DNA of 64,000 bases from NCBI GenBank assembly GCA_015067215.1, contig SVMW01000002.1:1-64000 (forward strand), in the 5' to 3' direction. Below the pieces are notes generated by a model. The model was not told the DNA's origin. It saw nothing but the letters and a program-made list of their open reading frames with translations, and did not search any database. Positions 37,365 to 47,218 of this stretch are shown here, piece by piece. The position numbers were made by a program, and so were the translations under genes. Each line of letters begins with the position of its first letter. The first letter of the stretch is position 1. This stretch comes from Oscillospiraceae bacterium (GTDB lineage: Bacteria; Bacillota; Clostridia; Oscillospirales; Ruminococcaceae).

Positions 37365-37672
37365 GACTTCAAGAACACCCCATCTTAGAATTTAACAGAG
37401 GGGAAAAAGTTACTTTCTACTACAACGGTCAGGAAGTTGTAGGCTACACAGAGGAAACAATTGCTGCAGCTCTCCACGCAGCAGGCGTTCGCACACTTGG
37501 CCACAGCCCTGAACTGCACAGACCAAGAGGCTTGTTCTGTGCTATCGGTAACTGTTCTTCCTGCTTTATGACAGTTGACGGTCAGCCTAACGTTCGCGTT
37601 TGCGTAACAAAGGTAAAAGCAGGCATGAAAGTGGAAGAACAGAAAGGAAAGGGGGTTATCCAGGATGATTAG
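37361..37672 (+). CDS. (2Fe-2S)-binding protein, small subunit of flavin amine/amino-acid dehydrogenase (HcnA/LhpF-like)
   Basis: CAIGNCSSCFMTVDGQPNVRVC Fer2_4-type motif; ATGA overlap with the AraC gene. Confidence 0.8.
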   Translation: MRLQEHPILEFNRGEKVTFYYNGQEVVGYTEETIAAALHAAGVRTLGHSPELHRPRGLFCAIGNCSSCFMTVDGQPNVRVCVTKVKAGMKVEEQKGKGVIQDD

Positions 37673-38771
37673 AGATGTAGAAGTTCTCGTTATTGGCGGC
37701 GGTCCTGCTGGCTTGTGCGCAGCAACAGCAGCAGCTTCTCTTGGTGCAAAAGTTCTCGTTTGTGAAAGAGACGATGTACCAGGCGGTCAGCTTGTAAAAC
37801 AGACACATAAATTCTTTGGTTCCGAAAAACAGTATGCAGGCGACCGTGGTATTCACATTGGTCAGATGCTTGTTGAAAATGCAGTTAATGACCCTAACAT
37901 CGAAATCTGGACAGATTCAACAGTTCTCGGCATCTACGAAGATGGTATCGTAACAGTTCTCGTAGGTGAAAAACATGTTAAAGTTAACCCTAAGAAAATC
38001 ATTGTTGCAACAGGTGCATCTGAAAAATTCCTTGCATTCCCTGGCAATGACCTCCCAGGCATCTATGGCGCAGGTGCTGTACAGACACTGATGAACGTTG
38101 CAGGTGTAAAACCTGCTGAAAGAGTACTTATGGTTGGTGCAGGTAACATTGGTCTTATTGTTTCTTACCAGCTTATGCAGGCAGGCGTTGAAATCGCAGC
38201 TGTTCTCGAAGCAGGTCCAAGAATCGGCGGTTACCTTGTACACGCTTCCAAAATTGCACGTGCAGGCGTGCCAATTCTTACAAGACACACAGTTAAAGAA
38301 GCTTATGGTGACGGTAAACTTGAAGGCGTTATCATCTGTGAACTTGACGAAAAATGGCAGCAGATTCCGGGCACAGAACAGGATATCAAATGTGATACTC
38401 TCTGTCTTGCTGTTGGCCTTTCTCCACTTACAGAACTCTGCTGGCAGGCAGGCTGTGAAATGAGATTTATCCGTGAACTTTCCGGTCACGTGCCACTTAC
38501 AAACGAAAACCTTGAAACAACAGTTGAAGGCATCTATGCAGCAGGCGACGTTTCAGGTGTTGAAGAAGCTTCCTCTGCTATGGTTGAAGGCCGTCTTGCA
38601 GGTTATGCAGCAGCTGAAAGCCTTGGCTACGAAGTTGAAAAAGCAAAAGTGCTCAAAGCTGATGCAGCAGCAGAACTGGCTGAACTGCGTTCAGGCCCTG
38701 CAGGCGAAAGAATTCTTGCAGGTATCAAAAAATCTGAAGCTTTGTATGAAGAAGTGAAGGGAGGAAAATAA
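37665..38771 (+). CDS. NAD(P)/FAD-dependent oxidoreductase subunit (HcnB-like, lacking BFD domain)
   Basis: VLVIGGGPAGLCAATAAASLGAKVLVCERDDVPGGQL; MVGAGNIGLIVSYQLMQAG; GIYAAGDVSG. Confidence 0.88.
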   Translation: MIRDVEVLVIGGGPAGLCAATAAASLGAKVLVCERDDVPGGQLVKQTHKFFGSEKQYAGDRGIHIGQMLVENAVNDPNIEIWTDSTVLGIYEDGIVTVLVGEKHVKVNPKKIIVATGASEKFLAFPGNDLPGIYGAGAVQTLMNVAGVKPAERVLMVGAGNIGLIVSYQLMQAGVEIAAVLEAGPRIGGYLVHASKIARAGVPILTRHTVKEAYGDGKLEGVIICELDEKWQQIPGTEQDIKCDTLCLAVGLSPLTELCWQAGCEMRFIRELSGHVPLTNENLETTVEGIYAAGDVSGVEEASSAMVEGRLAGYAAAESLGYEVEKAKVLKADAAAELAELRSGPAGERILAGIKKSEALYEEVKGGK

Positions 38772-38774
38772 GCT

Positions 38775-39278
38775 ATGTTATATCAGAACGGTATTCCTAC
38801 AAAAGAAGATATCATGGGCGTAACTCCTTCCGAGGAACGTTTTGCAAAGGGACCTGTAGCAATCGTTGAATGTTTCCAGAAAATCCCTTGCAACCCATGT
38901 ACAAAAGCATGCGTTAAAAAAGCAATCAAAGTTGAACCTGACATCAACGAGGTTCCTGTAGTTGACTTTGACAGCTGCAACGGTTGTGGTCTGTGCATCA
39001 CAAGATGCCCGGGTCTTGCAATTTTTGTTGTAGACAAAACATACAGCGAAACAGAAGCTCTTGTTAAACTGCCATTTGAATATCTGCCTGTACCACAGAA
39101 AGGTCAGGTTGTTTGCGGTCTTGACCGTGAAGGTAAAGAACTCGGCTGGTTCCCGGTTGTTCAGACATTCTCCGGCGGCAAGAAAAACATGACATGGGTT
39201 ATCAGCCTTGCTGTACCAAAAGAACTTGCTATGGAAGTTCGCAGTATTAAAGTAGGAGGTTATAAAGATGGACAATAA
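38775..39278 (+). CDS. 4Fe-4S ferredoxin-type subunit
   Basis: CNPCTKACVKKAI and CNGCGLCITRCPGLAI. Confidence 0.85.
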   Translation: MLYQNGIPTKEDIMGVTPSEERFAKGPVAIVECFQKIPCNPCTKACVKKAIKVEPDINEVPVVDFDSCNGCGLCITRCPGLAIFVVDKTYSETEALVKLPFEYLPVPQKGQVVCGLDREGKELGWFPVVQTFSGGKKNMTWVISLAVPKELAMEVRSIKVGGYKDGQ

Positions 39279-39555
39279 CAATACTCTCCTTTGCCGTTGC
39301 GAAGATCTTACAAGAGAAACTATTCTCAAATGCATCGAAGACGGTTATTGCACAATAGATGAAATCAAACGTGTAACACGTGCAGGTATGGGTCCATGTC
39401 AGGGCCGTACATGCCGTATGCTCATTGCACAGGAACTTTCCAACTATTATGGCGTTCCAATGGAAGAAGTCCTCATGACAACATTCCGTCCACCGGTAAA
39501 ACCTATCAGTATGGGTGCACTGGCTGACGCTTATGCGGAAGGAGGCAACGAATAA
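39268..39555 (+). CDS. BFD-like [2Fe-2S] subunit
   Basis: LLCRCEDLTRETILKCIEDGYCTIDEIKRVTRAGMGPCQGRTC. Confidence 0.87.
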   Translation: MDNNNTLLCRCEDLTRETILKCIEDGYCTIDEIKRVTRAGMGPCQGRTCRMLIAQELSNYYGVPMEEVLMTTFRPPVKPISMGALADAYAEGGNE

Positions 39556-40700
39556 TGAAAAAAGGCTATGAAGTTATCATCGTAGGCGGCGGTATCGTTG
39601 GCTGTTCAATCGCTTTTGAACTTGCAAAACGCGGTGTTACAGATGTTTTGGTAGTAGAAAAAGGTTACCTCTCCTCAGGTGCAACAGGCCGCTGCGGTGC
39701 AGGTATCCGTCAGCAGTGGGGTTCTGAACTCAATGCCCGCATTGCTCTTGAAAGTACACACATCTTCGAAAACCTTGAAGAATACACAGGCTACAATCAC
39801 AGCGTAGGTCTCCATCAGGGCGGCTACCTCCTTGTAGCATACACAGAAAAAGAATGGGCACAGTTCCAGAAAAACCTTGAAGTTCAGCACAAACTGGGCA
39901 TCGAATCCCGCGCTGTTGACCTTAAAGAAGCCAGAGAAATCGTTCCATACCTCAACACAGACGGTATGTTCGGTGCAACTTTCAACCAGAAAGACGGTCA
40001 CGCAGACCCATTCCACTGCACACAGGCTTATGCACAGGGTGCAAAACGTATGGGTGTTGAATTCCTTACTTACACAGAAGTTACAGGCTTCCGTACAGTA
40101 GGCGGCAACATTGCTGGTGTTGAAACAACAAAAGGCTACTTTGAAGCTAAAAAAGTTATCAACTGTGCAAACGTTTATGCTCCAATGCTTGCAGCAATGG
40201 TTGGCGAAGACATTCCTGTTACATCAGAACGTCATCAGGCTCTCGTAACAGAACCTGTTGCTCCACTGATTGACTGCATGGTTATGTCCTTCCACCGTGG
40301 TTACTATGTACAGCAGACACCACACGGCAGCTTCGTAATGGGTATCGGTCCAAGAGAAGAACCAAGCTTCAACTCCAAATCCAGCTGGCAGTTCCTTGAA
40401 CAGAACTGTGCTATTATGTGTGAAGCACTTCCAATTCTCCGCAAACTCAAAGTTGTTCGTCAGTGGGCAGGTCAGTACGACCTTTCACCTGACCGCAACC
40501 CTGTTATCGATGAAGCAAAAGAAGCAAAAGGCTTCTATTCCGTATGTGGTTTCTCCGGTCACGGCTTCATGGTTGCTCCAAGAGTTGCTATTCTTGTTGC
40601 TAACCACATTACAGGTCAGAGCGATACTATGGATATCAAGATGTTCAGCCAGGAACGTTACAAAACAGGCGAACTCCTTCTTGAACCATCCGTTGTTTAA
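39555..40700 (+). CDS. DAO-family FAD-dependent oxidoreductase (catalytic subunit, sarcosine/proline/hydroxyproline-dehydrogenase type)
   Basis: EVIIVGGGIVGCSIAFELAKRG, SSGATGRCGAGIRQQWGSELN, CGFSGHGFMVAPRVA. Confidence 0.88.
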   Translation: MKKGYEVIIVGGGIVGCSIAFELAKRGVTDVLVVEKGYLSSGATGRCGAGIRQQWGSELNARIALESTHIFENLEEYTGYNHSVGLHQGGYLLVAYTEKEWAQFQKNLEVQHKLGIESRAVDLKEAREIVPYLNTDGMFGATFNQKDGHADPFHCTQAYAQGAKRMGVEFLTYTEVTGFRTVGGNIAGVETTKGYFEAKKVINCANVYAPMLAAMVGEDIPVTSERHQALVTEPVAPLIDCMVMSFHRGYYVQQTPHGSFVMGIGPREEPSFNSKSSWQFLEQNCAIMCEALPILRKLKVVRQWAGQYDLSPDRNPVIDEAKEAKGFYSVCGFSGHGFMVAPRVAILVANHITGQSDTMDIKMFSQERYKTGELLLEPSVV

Positions 40701-40718
40701 TCAGTATAATTACAAAAC

Positions 40719-40750
40719 TAAAGGCACGTCATATGACGTGCCTTTTTTGT
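40719..40750. terminator. bidirectional terminator
   Basis: AAGGCACGTCATATGACGTGCCTTTTTT. Confidence 0.88.
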
Positions 40751-40765
40751 GTTTTAGTTTGATGT

Positions 40766-41581
40766 TTATATTGTAAAAACAGTTTTCGGTTTTACGGCAA
40801 CAATATTTCCGTTTATTTCAAACCATAATTCTGTATCTGTGTTGTTTTCAATAAATTTTTCAGTTATAACCGCGCTTCTCATAGCTTTAAGATATCTTAC
40901 AATATCGATATTGGTCATTGAAATAACATCACTGTCTTCTGATATCCGTTTCAGCAGATTTTCTATCGATTCCCACATGTTTTCGGCATCAAGGTCATAG
41001 GAATGGCCCACAATCTGACACAGTGCAAGTTCTTCTTCGGTTTCAAAAAAATTATTTACGAACTGTTCAAACTGTGGGTTAAGATGAAAAATACCTGCAG
41101 CCCACCAATAATAATTTTCGGGTGGAGTATATAAGAATCTTTCTTCCGAGCATCTTGCATATTCAAAACCGCAATTTTGTGCACATTCTGCAATCATATC
41201 GCTGTAATAATCAAAGGGGACTGCAAACCCGCAGATTTTTTTGCCAAAAAGCTGTTCAAGGTTTTTCTTGTCCTGAAGCATTTGATGCATTATCCCGCTT
41301 TCAGACATATCGTGCATATATGGATGTGTCAGCGTGTGGCTTGCAACTTCGTGGTTTTGGTATAAGGCGGAAACAGTTTCAGCAGACAGGCGTTTTACAA
41401 TCATACCATTTTCGTGCACCCACTCAAACTGCTGATACATAAGGTCAGAGTTAAGATTGAATGTGCCTTTTATGCCGTACCTGTTCAAAAGCTCAACAAA
41501 ACGTATATCCTGATATACCCCGTCATCATATGTAATGTTGAATGCTTTTTTGTTGCCATAAGGATAAAGTCGTCTTATCAT
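40766..41581 (-). CDS. polysaccharide deacetylase family protein
   Basis: NITYDDGVYQDIRFVELLNRYGIKGTFNLNSDLM...HEVASHTLTHPYM (NodB-type motifs with D-D and HxxxH-like elements). Confidence 0.82.
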   Translation of the reverse strand: MIRRLYPYGNKKAFNITYDDGVYQDIRFVELLNRYGIKGTFNLNSDLMYQQFEWVHENGMIVKRLSAETVSALYQNHEVASHTLTHPYMHDMSESGIMHQMLQDKKNLEQLFGKKICGFAVPFDYYSDMIAECAQNCGFEYARCSEERFLYTPPENYYWWAAGIFHLNPQFEQFVNNFFETEEELALCQIVGHSYDLDAENMWESIENLLKRISEDSDVISMTNIDIVRYLKAMRSAVITEKFIENNTDTELWFEINGNIVAVKPKTVFTI

Positions 41582-41642
41582 TAAAACCTCTTAAAAAATA
41601 AATTGACTTAAAAAATAATAATATATTATTGTTTTTGGGGAT

Positions 41643-41691
41643 AAAAATAATGACCCAAAGACGAACTCTTGCGAGTGTTCGTTTTTGGGTC
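41643..41691 (-). terminator. tmRNA terminator
   Basis: GACCCAAAnACGAACnCTCGCAAGAGnTCGTnTTTGGGTC long stem directly 3' of ssrA, then AT-rich U-tract on the minus strand. Confidence 0.8.
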
Positions 41692-41694
41692 GTT

Positions 41695-42043
41695 TGGTGG
41701 AGGTGACGGGGGTCGAACCCGTGTCCAAAAAGTAATTCATGGCAGTATCTACAAGTTTAGTTTATCTACAACATTCCCTCATATCCAGGCCGACAAACAG
41801 GCCGGATAATCGGTAGCTTCATAAGTGCGTGACGTGCCGCAAAGCTTAAGCTCGTTCACGGGCTCTATCTGCGTGACGCCTTGACCCCGACCGATAGAAA
41901 ACCGGGCAAGACGGCTGCTTTAATTAAGCAGCTACTAATTCGTTACGATTAGCGTTTATTTTTTCGGGATGATTTAAGTGCTATCCCACCACTACTTGCT
42001 GCTCCCACTGCAAACTCCCTGTCGAAACCAGAAGTACACCCCC
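41695..42043 (-). ncRNA. ssrA: tmRNA (one-piece), tag read as (A)NRNELVAA*
   Basis: Minus strand GGGGGTGTACTTCTGGTTTCGACAGGGAGTTTG...GGACACGGGTTCGACCCCCGTCACCTCCACCA; 5'/3' acceptor pairing GGGGGTG/CACCTCC; tag frame GCTAATCGTAACGAATTAGTAGCTGCTTAA at 41953-41924. Confidence 0.96.
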
Positions 42044-42089
42044 ATATTTAAAATGTAAGGGAATACATTTTTGCGGAATTTATAGCGGA

Positions 42090-42539
42090 TTATCTTCTGT
42101 TAAAATCCTTCATTGCGCGGTCCATGTTGCGTTTTGCATCGCGTTTTGCAATATCCTCGCGCTTGTCATACAGCTTTTTACCTTTGCAAAGTCCAAGTTC
42201 AAGTTTGACACGCTGTCCTTTGTAATACAAAGACAGAGGAATCAAAGTAAGACCATCCTGTTTGATTTTGCCCAACAGCTTGTTGATTTCTTTTTTGTGC
42301 AGCAAAAGTTTGCGCACACGGAAAGGGTCGCGGTTAAAAATATTGCCTTTTTCGTACGGGCTGATATGCATACCATATACAAAAACTTCACCGTTCTGGA
42401 TATCTGCCCAGGATTCTTTAAGGTTTACCGAGCCATTGCGGATAGATTTGATTTCGGTACCAAACAGTTCAATGCCGCATTCGTATGTTTCCAGCACGAA
42501 ATATTCGTGTCGGGCCTGTCTGTTTACAGTTATTGACAT
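42090..42539 (-). CDS. smpB: SsrA-binding protein
   Basis: [59 protein letters not shown]. Confidence 0.97.
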   Translation of the reverse strand: MSITVNRQARHEYFVLETYECGIELFGTEIKSIRNGSVNLKESWADIQNGEVFVYGMHISPYEKGNIFNRDPFRVRKLLLHKKEINKLLGKIKQDGLTLIPLSLYYKGQRVKLELGLCKGKKLYDKREDIAKRDAKRNMDRAMKDFNRR

Positions 42540-42668
42540 TACTATCCACCTCCTCGGAAAAATGCTGTATTGTATATAATATAGTATTTCATTGTTTTTG
42601 TCAATTATATAGCCTTTTTACGACAGGATATGGTAATATAGTATTAAAGATAAATACGGAGAATTATT

Positions 42669-43616
42669 ATGACACTTTATGCACCATTTTATTATACCGG
42701 GTTTGCCTGTACGGCAGACAAATGCCGTCACAGCTGCTGTATAGGCTGGGAAATTGATATTGATAAGGATACTTTGCAGTTTTACAAAACAATTGATGGC
42801 AGTCTTGGAGAAAGACTTAAAAATAATATAGCTGAAACAAACGAAATATCACATTTTATACTTAGAGAGGACGAAAGATGCCCGTTTTTAAATGAAAATG
42901 GGCTGTGTGATATTATTTCTCAGCTTGGAGAGGGTGCACTTTGTCAGATTTGTGATGACCATCCAAGGTTTCGCAACTTTTACTCCGACCGAATTGAAAT
43001 TGGTGTAGGTATGTGCTGCGAAGCTGCCGCACAGCTGATACTGTCACAGACAGAAAAATTCAGACTTGTATGTCTTGAAAATGACGGAGATGAATATCTT
43101 TATCCTGAAGAAGAGGAATTTCTGGCTGTAAGAGAACATATGCTTGAAATTCTGACAGACAGGGCATTGCCGCTTGAAAACAGAATACAGAATTTGCTGG
43201 ATTTCTGTGAAATTTCCTTGCCTCAAAAGACAATACAGGAATGGGCGGATTTTTATCTTTCACTGGAAAGATTGGATAATGAATGGACCGTGATTTTACA
43301 TCAGCTGAAAAATACTGACGTGACACAGCTGTCTGTGCCGGAAACTGAAAAAACATCAAATGCTTTTGAACAGCTATTGTGTTATTTTATTTATCGTCAC
43401 CTGACAGACAGCCTTGATGATAACAGCCTGTGGCAGCGTGTTGCATTTTCAGTGCATAGCTATTGCATTATCCGCAGTCTGTGCGCTGTGCATTACAGCA
43501 AAAACGGCTCACTGTCTGTTGAGGATATTGCCGGGTTTGCACGCCTTTATTCATCAGAAATTGAATATTCAGAAGACAACATGGAAAAACTGCTGAATGT
43601 TATGTCACAGCAATAG
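42669..43616 (+). CDS. flagellin lysine-N-methylase (FliB)-like Cys-motif protein
   Basis: FACTADKCRHSCCIGWEIDID...CPFLNENGLCDIISQLGEGALCQICDDHPRF. Confidence 0.78.
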   Translation: MTLYAPFYYTGFACTADKCRHSCCIGWEIDIDKDTLQFYKTIDGSLGERLKNNIAETNEISHFILREDERCPFLNENGLCDIISQLGEGALCQICDDHPRFRNFYSDRIEIGVGMCCEAAAQLILSQTEKFRLVCLENDGDEYLYPEEEEFLAVREHMLEILTDRALPLENRIQNLLDFCEISLPQKTIQEWADFYLSLERLDNEWTVILHQLKNTDVTQLSVPETEKTSNAFEQLLCYFIYRHLTDSLDDNSLWQRVAFSVHSYCIIRSLCAVHYSKNGSLSVEDIAGFARLYSSEIEYSEDNMEKLLNVMSQQ

Positions 43617-43633
43617 TGATCAAATAAAAAAAC

Positions 43634-43668
43634 AAAAGCCTTGAAGCTAATCTTCAAGGCTTTTTAAT
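43634..43668. terminator. bidirectional terminator
   Basis: AAAAGCCTTGAAG-ctaat-CTTCAAGGCTTTTT between convergent genes. Confidence 0.88.
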
Positions 43669-43675
43669 TATAAAA

Positions 43676-44959
43676 TTATTCAGGCTGTTTGCCGAATTCG
43701 TAGTCATTGCCAGGCAAAATTGCATTGAGAACAATGCCAAGGATTGCAGCAATTGCAAGACCGGAAAGTGTAACTGTTGCATCTGCAACTGTAAATGTGA
43801 TACCGCCTGTGCTGTTGAAACCAAGTGCGGAAACAAGTATAACAGCAGCAATAATAAGGTTGCGGCTCTGTGTAAAGTCAATTTTGTTTTCAACAATATT
43901 TCTTACACCAACAGCGGAAATCATACCGTAGAGGATAAGAGAGATGCCGCCGATGATTGCTGCAGGAATGCTGTTAACCATTGCGTCAAATTTAGGAACA
44001 AAGGAAAGAATGATAGCAATCACAGCAGCAAGACGGATGATAGCAGGGTCATAAACTTTTGTCAAAGCAAGGACACCTGTGTTTTCACCGTATGTTGTAT
44101 TTGCAGGCCCGCCGATAAAACCTGCAAAGCTTGTTGCAAGGCCGTCACCAAGCAGAGTTCTGTGGAGACCCGGGTCTTCAATGTAGTTTTCGCCTGTTGT
44201 TGCGCTGATAGCGGCAATATCACCGATGTGTTCCATCATTGCGGCAAGAGCGATAGGCATAATTGTGATGATAGCACTGAGGTCAAATTTTGCAAAAGCT
44301 TCCGGAATAACAGGGGAGCCGATAATGTCAGCAGCTGCTACGGTTGAAAAATCAACTGCACCTGTGCAGAGAGCAACAATGTAGCTTACTACAACACTGA
44401 GCAGGATAGGAATGATTTTTATCATACCCTTGCCCCAGATGTTGCAGATAATGATAACGGCCAAAGCTACCACTGCAAGAAACCAGTTTGTAGATGCGTT
44501 TGTGATAGCACTTGGTGCAAGAATAAGACCGATGGAAATAATGATAGGACCTGTAACGATAGGCGGAAAGAATTTCATAATCTTCTTGATACCGAATGCT
44601 TTGATAAGTCCTGACATAACGATGTAAAGCAGACCTGCTGCAACAACACCGCCGCAAGCGTATGGCAGCATTTCAACATTAGGTATTGTAGCTTCACCAT
44701 TTGCGTCAAGCAGTTTTGGAGCAACTATTGCAAAACCGCCAAGAAATGCAAAGGAAGAGCCAAGAAATGCAGGAATCTTGCCTTTTGTAACAAAATGGAA
44801 CAAAAGTGTGCCCGCACCTGCTGCAAAAAGTGTTGTAGAAATATTGAGGCCTGTAATGAGCGGAACAAGCACTGTTGCACCGAACATTGCGAAAACATGC
44901 TGGAAACCAAGCAGTGTGTTTTTGGCTGTCATTTCAGGCAGAATTCTGTATTTTTTCAT
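43676..44959 (-). CDS. uraA: uracil/xanthine permease family transporter
   Basis: LLGFQHVFAMFGATVLVPLITGL; TSFAGFIGGPANTTYGENTGVLALT. Confidence 0.92.
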   Translation of the reverse strand: MKKYRILPEMTAKNTLLGFQHVFAMFGATVLVPLITGLNISTTLFAAGAGTLLFHFVTKGKIPAFLGSSFAFLGGFAIVAPKLLDANGEATIPNVEMLPYACGGVVAAGLLYIVMSGLIKAFGIKKIMKFFPPIVTGPIIISIGLILAPSAITNASTNWFLAVVALAVIIICNIWGKGMIKIIPILLSVVVSYIVALCTGAVDFSTVAAADIIGSPVIPEAFAKFDLSAIITIMPIALAAMMEHIGDIAAISATTGENYIEDPGLHRTLLGDGLATSFAGFIGGPANTTYGENTGVLALTKVYDPAIIRLAAVIAIILSFVPKFDAMVNSIPAAIIGGISLILYGMISAVGVRNIVENKIDFTQSRNLIIAAVILVSALGFNSTGGITFTVADATVTLSGLAIAAILGIVLNAILPGNDYEFGKQPE

Positions 44960-45221
44960 ATGTTTTCTCCTTGTGCAAACAAAATATCATTTGTCTAACC
45001 TAAAAAATTTTATCACAAATTGTCACATTTTAAAAGGGGAAATTTAATATTTGAAAATATTATTTGTACTAATTGCTTATTATCGAATGAATTAGGACGG
45101 TGAATTTCAGGTATATTATATTTATTGCGTGACAAGTAATACAAGCGGAGTATTTTGGATTGTTTTTATCAAAGATACAATGTATAATATGGGTAACAGT
45201 TATAATTAAAGGAGAATGACA

Positions 45222-45668
45222 ATGGAAGTTAGAATTGTACCTGTAGATAATCAGGACTATGCTGTTCTGGCACAGAAGCTGGATGATTATTATTTTGAAA
45301 TTGTGGGACCTGTACAGGCAAGATATGCAGAAGTGAACAAACCGCATAATATGAACGCAATTTGTGTTGTTTATGAAAACGGTATGCCGATAGCATGTGG
45401 TGCGTGGAAAAAAATTGATGATGAAACAGCGGAAATCAAAAGAATATATGTGTTGCCTGAACATCGTCGCAAAGGTGCTGCTTCAATGATTGTAAAAGCT
45501 ATGGAAGCGGATGCAGCAAAAACAGGAAGACGCCGTTTTATTCTTGAAACTGCACGCACAACAGCAGATTCTGCATCATTGTATCTGTCACTTGGATATC
45601 ACGAAATCGATTATTACGGCAGTCCTGCAGGTGCTGAAAACTGTCGTTGTTTCAAAAAAGAAATATAA
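45222..45668 (+). CDS. GNAT family N-acetyltransferase
   Basis: AEIKRIYVLPEHRRKGAASMIVKAME; AAAGGAG RBS spaced for ATG 45222. Confidence 0.88.
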   Translation: MEVRIVPVDNQDYAVLAQKLDDYYFEIVGPVQARYAEVNKPHNMNAICVVYENGMPIACGAWKKIDDETAEIKRIYVLPEHRRKGAASMIVKAMEADAAKTGRRRFILETARTTADSASLYLSLGYHEIDYYGSPAGAENCRCFKKEI

Positions 45669-45680
45669 CAGTCAGATTTA

Positions 45681-45722
45681 AAACCGTTATGCCATTTTAC
45701 TGCATAACGGTTTGTTTTTTAC
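45681..45722 (+). terminator. intrinsic terminator
   Basis: AAACCGTTATGC-N9-GCATAACGGTTTGTTTTTT. Confidence 0.85.
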
Positions 45723-45802
45723 ACTGATTCGGATTGATTTTGATTTACAGCGATAATATAATTGAAACATAAGTTATAATAAAATGAGTGTGGAGGTAAT
45801 GT

Positions 45803-46942
45803 ATGGATTTTACAAGAATGACAGACTTTTTAAATACTTTGCCATCAAAAGGAATTCCGGGTGTTGACTGCATTATCAAGAAAGGGTACAAAACCATATA
45901 CAGATATTATACAGGATATGCAGACAGGGAAAGCAAAACAGAAATGAAAGGTGATGAACTGTTTAACCTTTATTCTGCAACAAAGCCTATAACCTGTACA
46001 GCGGTTATGCAGCTGTATGAAAAAGGAAAAATTTTGCTTAATGAACCGGTTTCCAACTATATTCCCGAATATAAAAAGCTGCAGGTTATCCACCGCCGAC
46101 CAAATGGTGAAAGCTATATTGCGCCTGCCACAAAACCAATGACTGTTCTTCAGTTGCTTACCATGACATCAGGCCTTGATTATGACCTTGATACGCCTGA
46201 GATAAGAAAAGTTGTGGAAGAAACAGACGGCAAAGCACCTACAATGGAGGTTATCAGGGCACTTGCGGCAAAACCATTGTGCTTCGAGCCGGGTGAGCAC
46301 TGGCAGTACAGCCTTTCCCACGATGTTCTGGGGGCACTGGTGGAAGCAGTAAGCGGACAGAATTTTGAAGATTATTTAAAAGAGAATATTTTCGACCCTT
46401 GTGAAATGACCGATACCACCTTTAAATTTACTCCTGATGTGGAAAAGCGTATGATGGCACAGTACATACGAAACCTTGAAACAGGGGAAGTCACACGCAC
46501 AGAAAGCAAAAGCAGACACACCATTGGCAGAGAATATCAAAGCGGTGGCGGCGGACTTATTTCATCGGTCAAAGATTATTCAAATTTTGTAGCAGCAATG
46601 GCAAACAATGGCTACAGCCATACAGGAAAACGCATTCTGAGCCGTCATACAATTGACCTTATGCGGGCAAACCATCTTACACCTCAACAGATGGCAGATT
46701 ACAACTGGGCACATCTTAAAGGTTACGGTTATGGGCTTGGGGTGCGTACACATATTACATACGCAGGCAGTGATATAAACAGCCCTGTAGGGGAATTTGG
46801 ATGGGCTGGTGCAGCAGGATGTTATCTTGTTATCGATCCTGAAAACAAAATAAGCATGTTTTATACACAGCATATGCTTAACAATATGGAAACATATGTA
46901 CATCCAAGGCTAAGAAGCATACTTTACGCCTGCCTTGAATAA
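45803..46942 (+). CDS. serine hydrolase, class C beta-lactamase family
   Basis: NLYSATKPITCTAVMQLYEKG (SxxK); YSLSHDVLGALVEAVSGQ (YxL-type). Confidence 0.88.
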   Translation: MDFTRMTDFLNTLPSKGIPGVDCIIKKGYKTIYRYYTGYADRESKTEMKGDELFNLYSATKPITCTAVMQLYEKGKILLNEPVSNYIPEYKKLQVIHRRPNGESYIAPATKPMTVLQLLTMTSGLDYDLDTPEIRKVVEETDGKAPTMEVIRALAAKPLCFEPGEHWQYSLSHDVLGALVEAVSGQNFEDYLKENIFDPCEMTDTTFKFTPDVEKRMMAQYIRNLETGEVTRTESKSRHTIGREYQSGGGGLISSVKDYSNFVAAMANNGYSHTGKRILSRHTIDLMRANHLTPQQMADYNWAHLKGYGYGLGVRTHITYAGSDINSPVGEFGWAGAAGCYLVIDPENKISMFYTQHMLNNMETYVHPRLRSILYACLE

Positions 46943-47100
46943 AAATAAAGCGGTCTGTATCAGCGATATCCCAACCAGAAAACACAAACCTGATTTTTAA
47001 CACAAAAAGGCTGCTTCGTCAGCGACATTTGCATTACACAAATCAATGCTGAGTGTCTTTTCCTTGCAGCAGTACTTTTTCTGCAAAACAGGTAAAAATG

Positions 47101-47136
47101 TACCCGACAGCACACTTTGCAGTGTGTTGCCGGGTA
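47101..47136. repeat. long inverted repeat / hairpin
   Basis: TACCCGaCAgCACAC-tttgca-GTGTGtTGcCGGGTA. Confidence 0.6.
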
Positions 47137-47196
47137 TTTATATTTTCTTATCGGAATGTCGTTTTGGACCGCTTTTGTTTTGTTGTGTAAACAAAA

Positions 47197-47218
47197 AAGC
47201 CAGCCCAAAAGGCTGGCT
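47197..47218 (-). terminator. terminator of decayed tRNA unit
   Basis: Minus strand AGCCAGCC-ttttg-GGCTGGCTTTTTT directly 3' of the tRNA-like remnant. Confidence 0.75.

Noticed and set aside
37917-38489. 190 aa minus-strand ORF opposite the HcnB-like gene
   Set aside because: Phase-locked antisense artefact; no RBS or domain.
38778-39335. 185 aa minus-strand ORF opposite the ferredoxin/BFD genes
   Set aside because: Antisense artefact of codon bias; spans two well-supported genes.
44960-45215. PyrR-type attenuator or purine riboswitch upstream of uracil permease
   Set aside because: Looked for anti-terminator/terminator pairs and purine aptamer core motifs; none seen.
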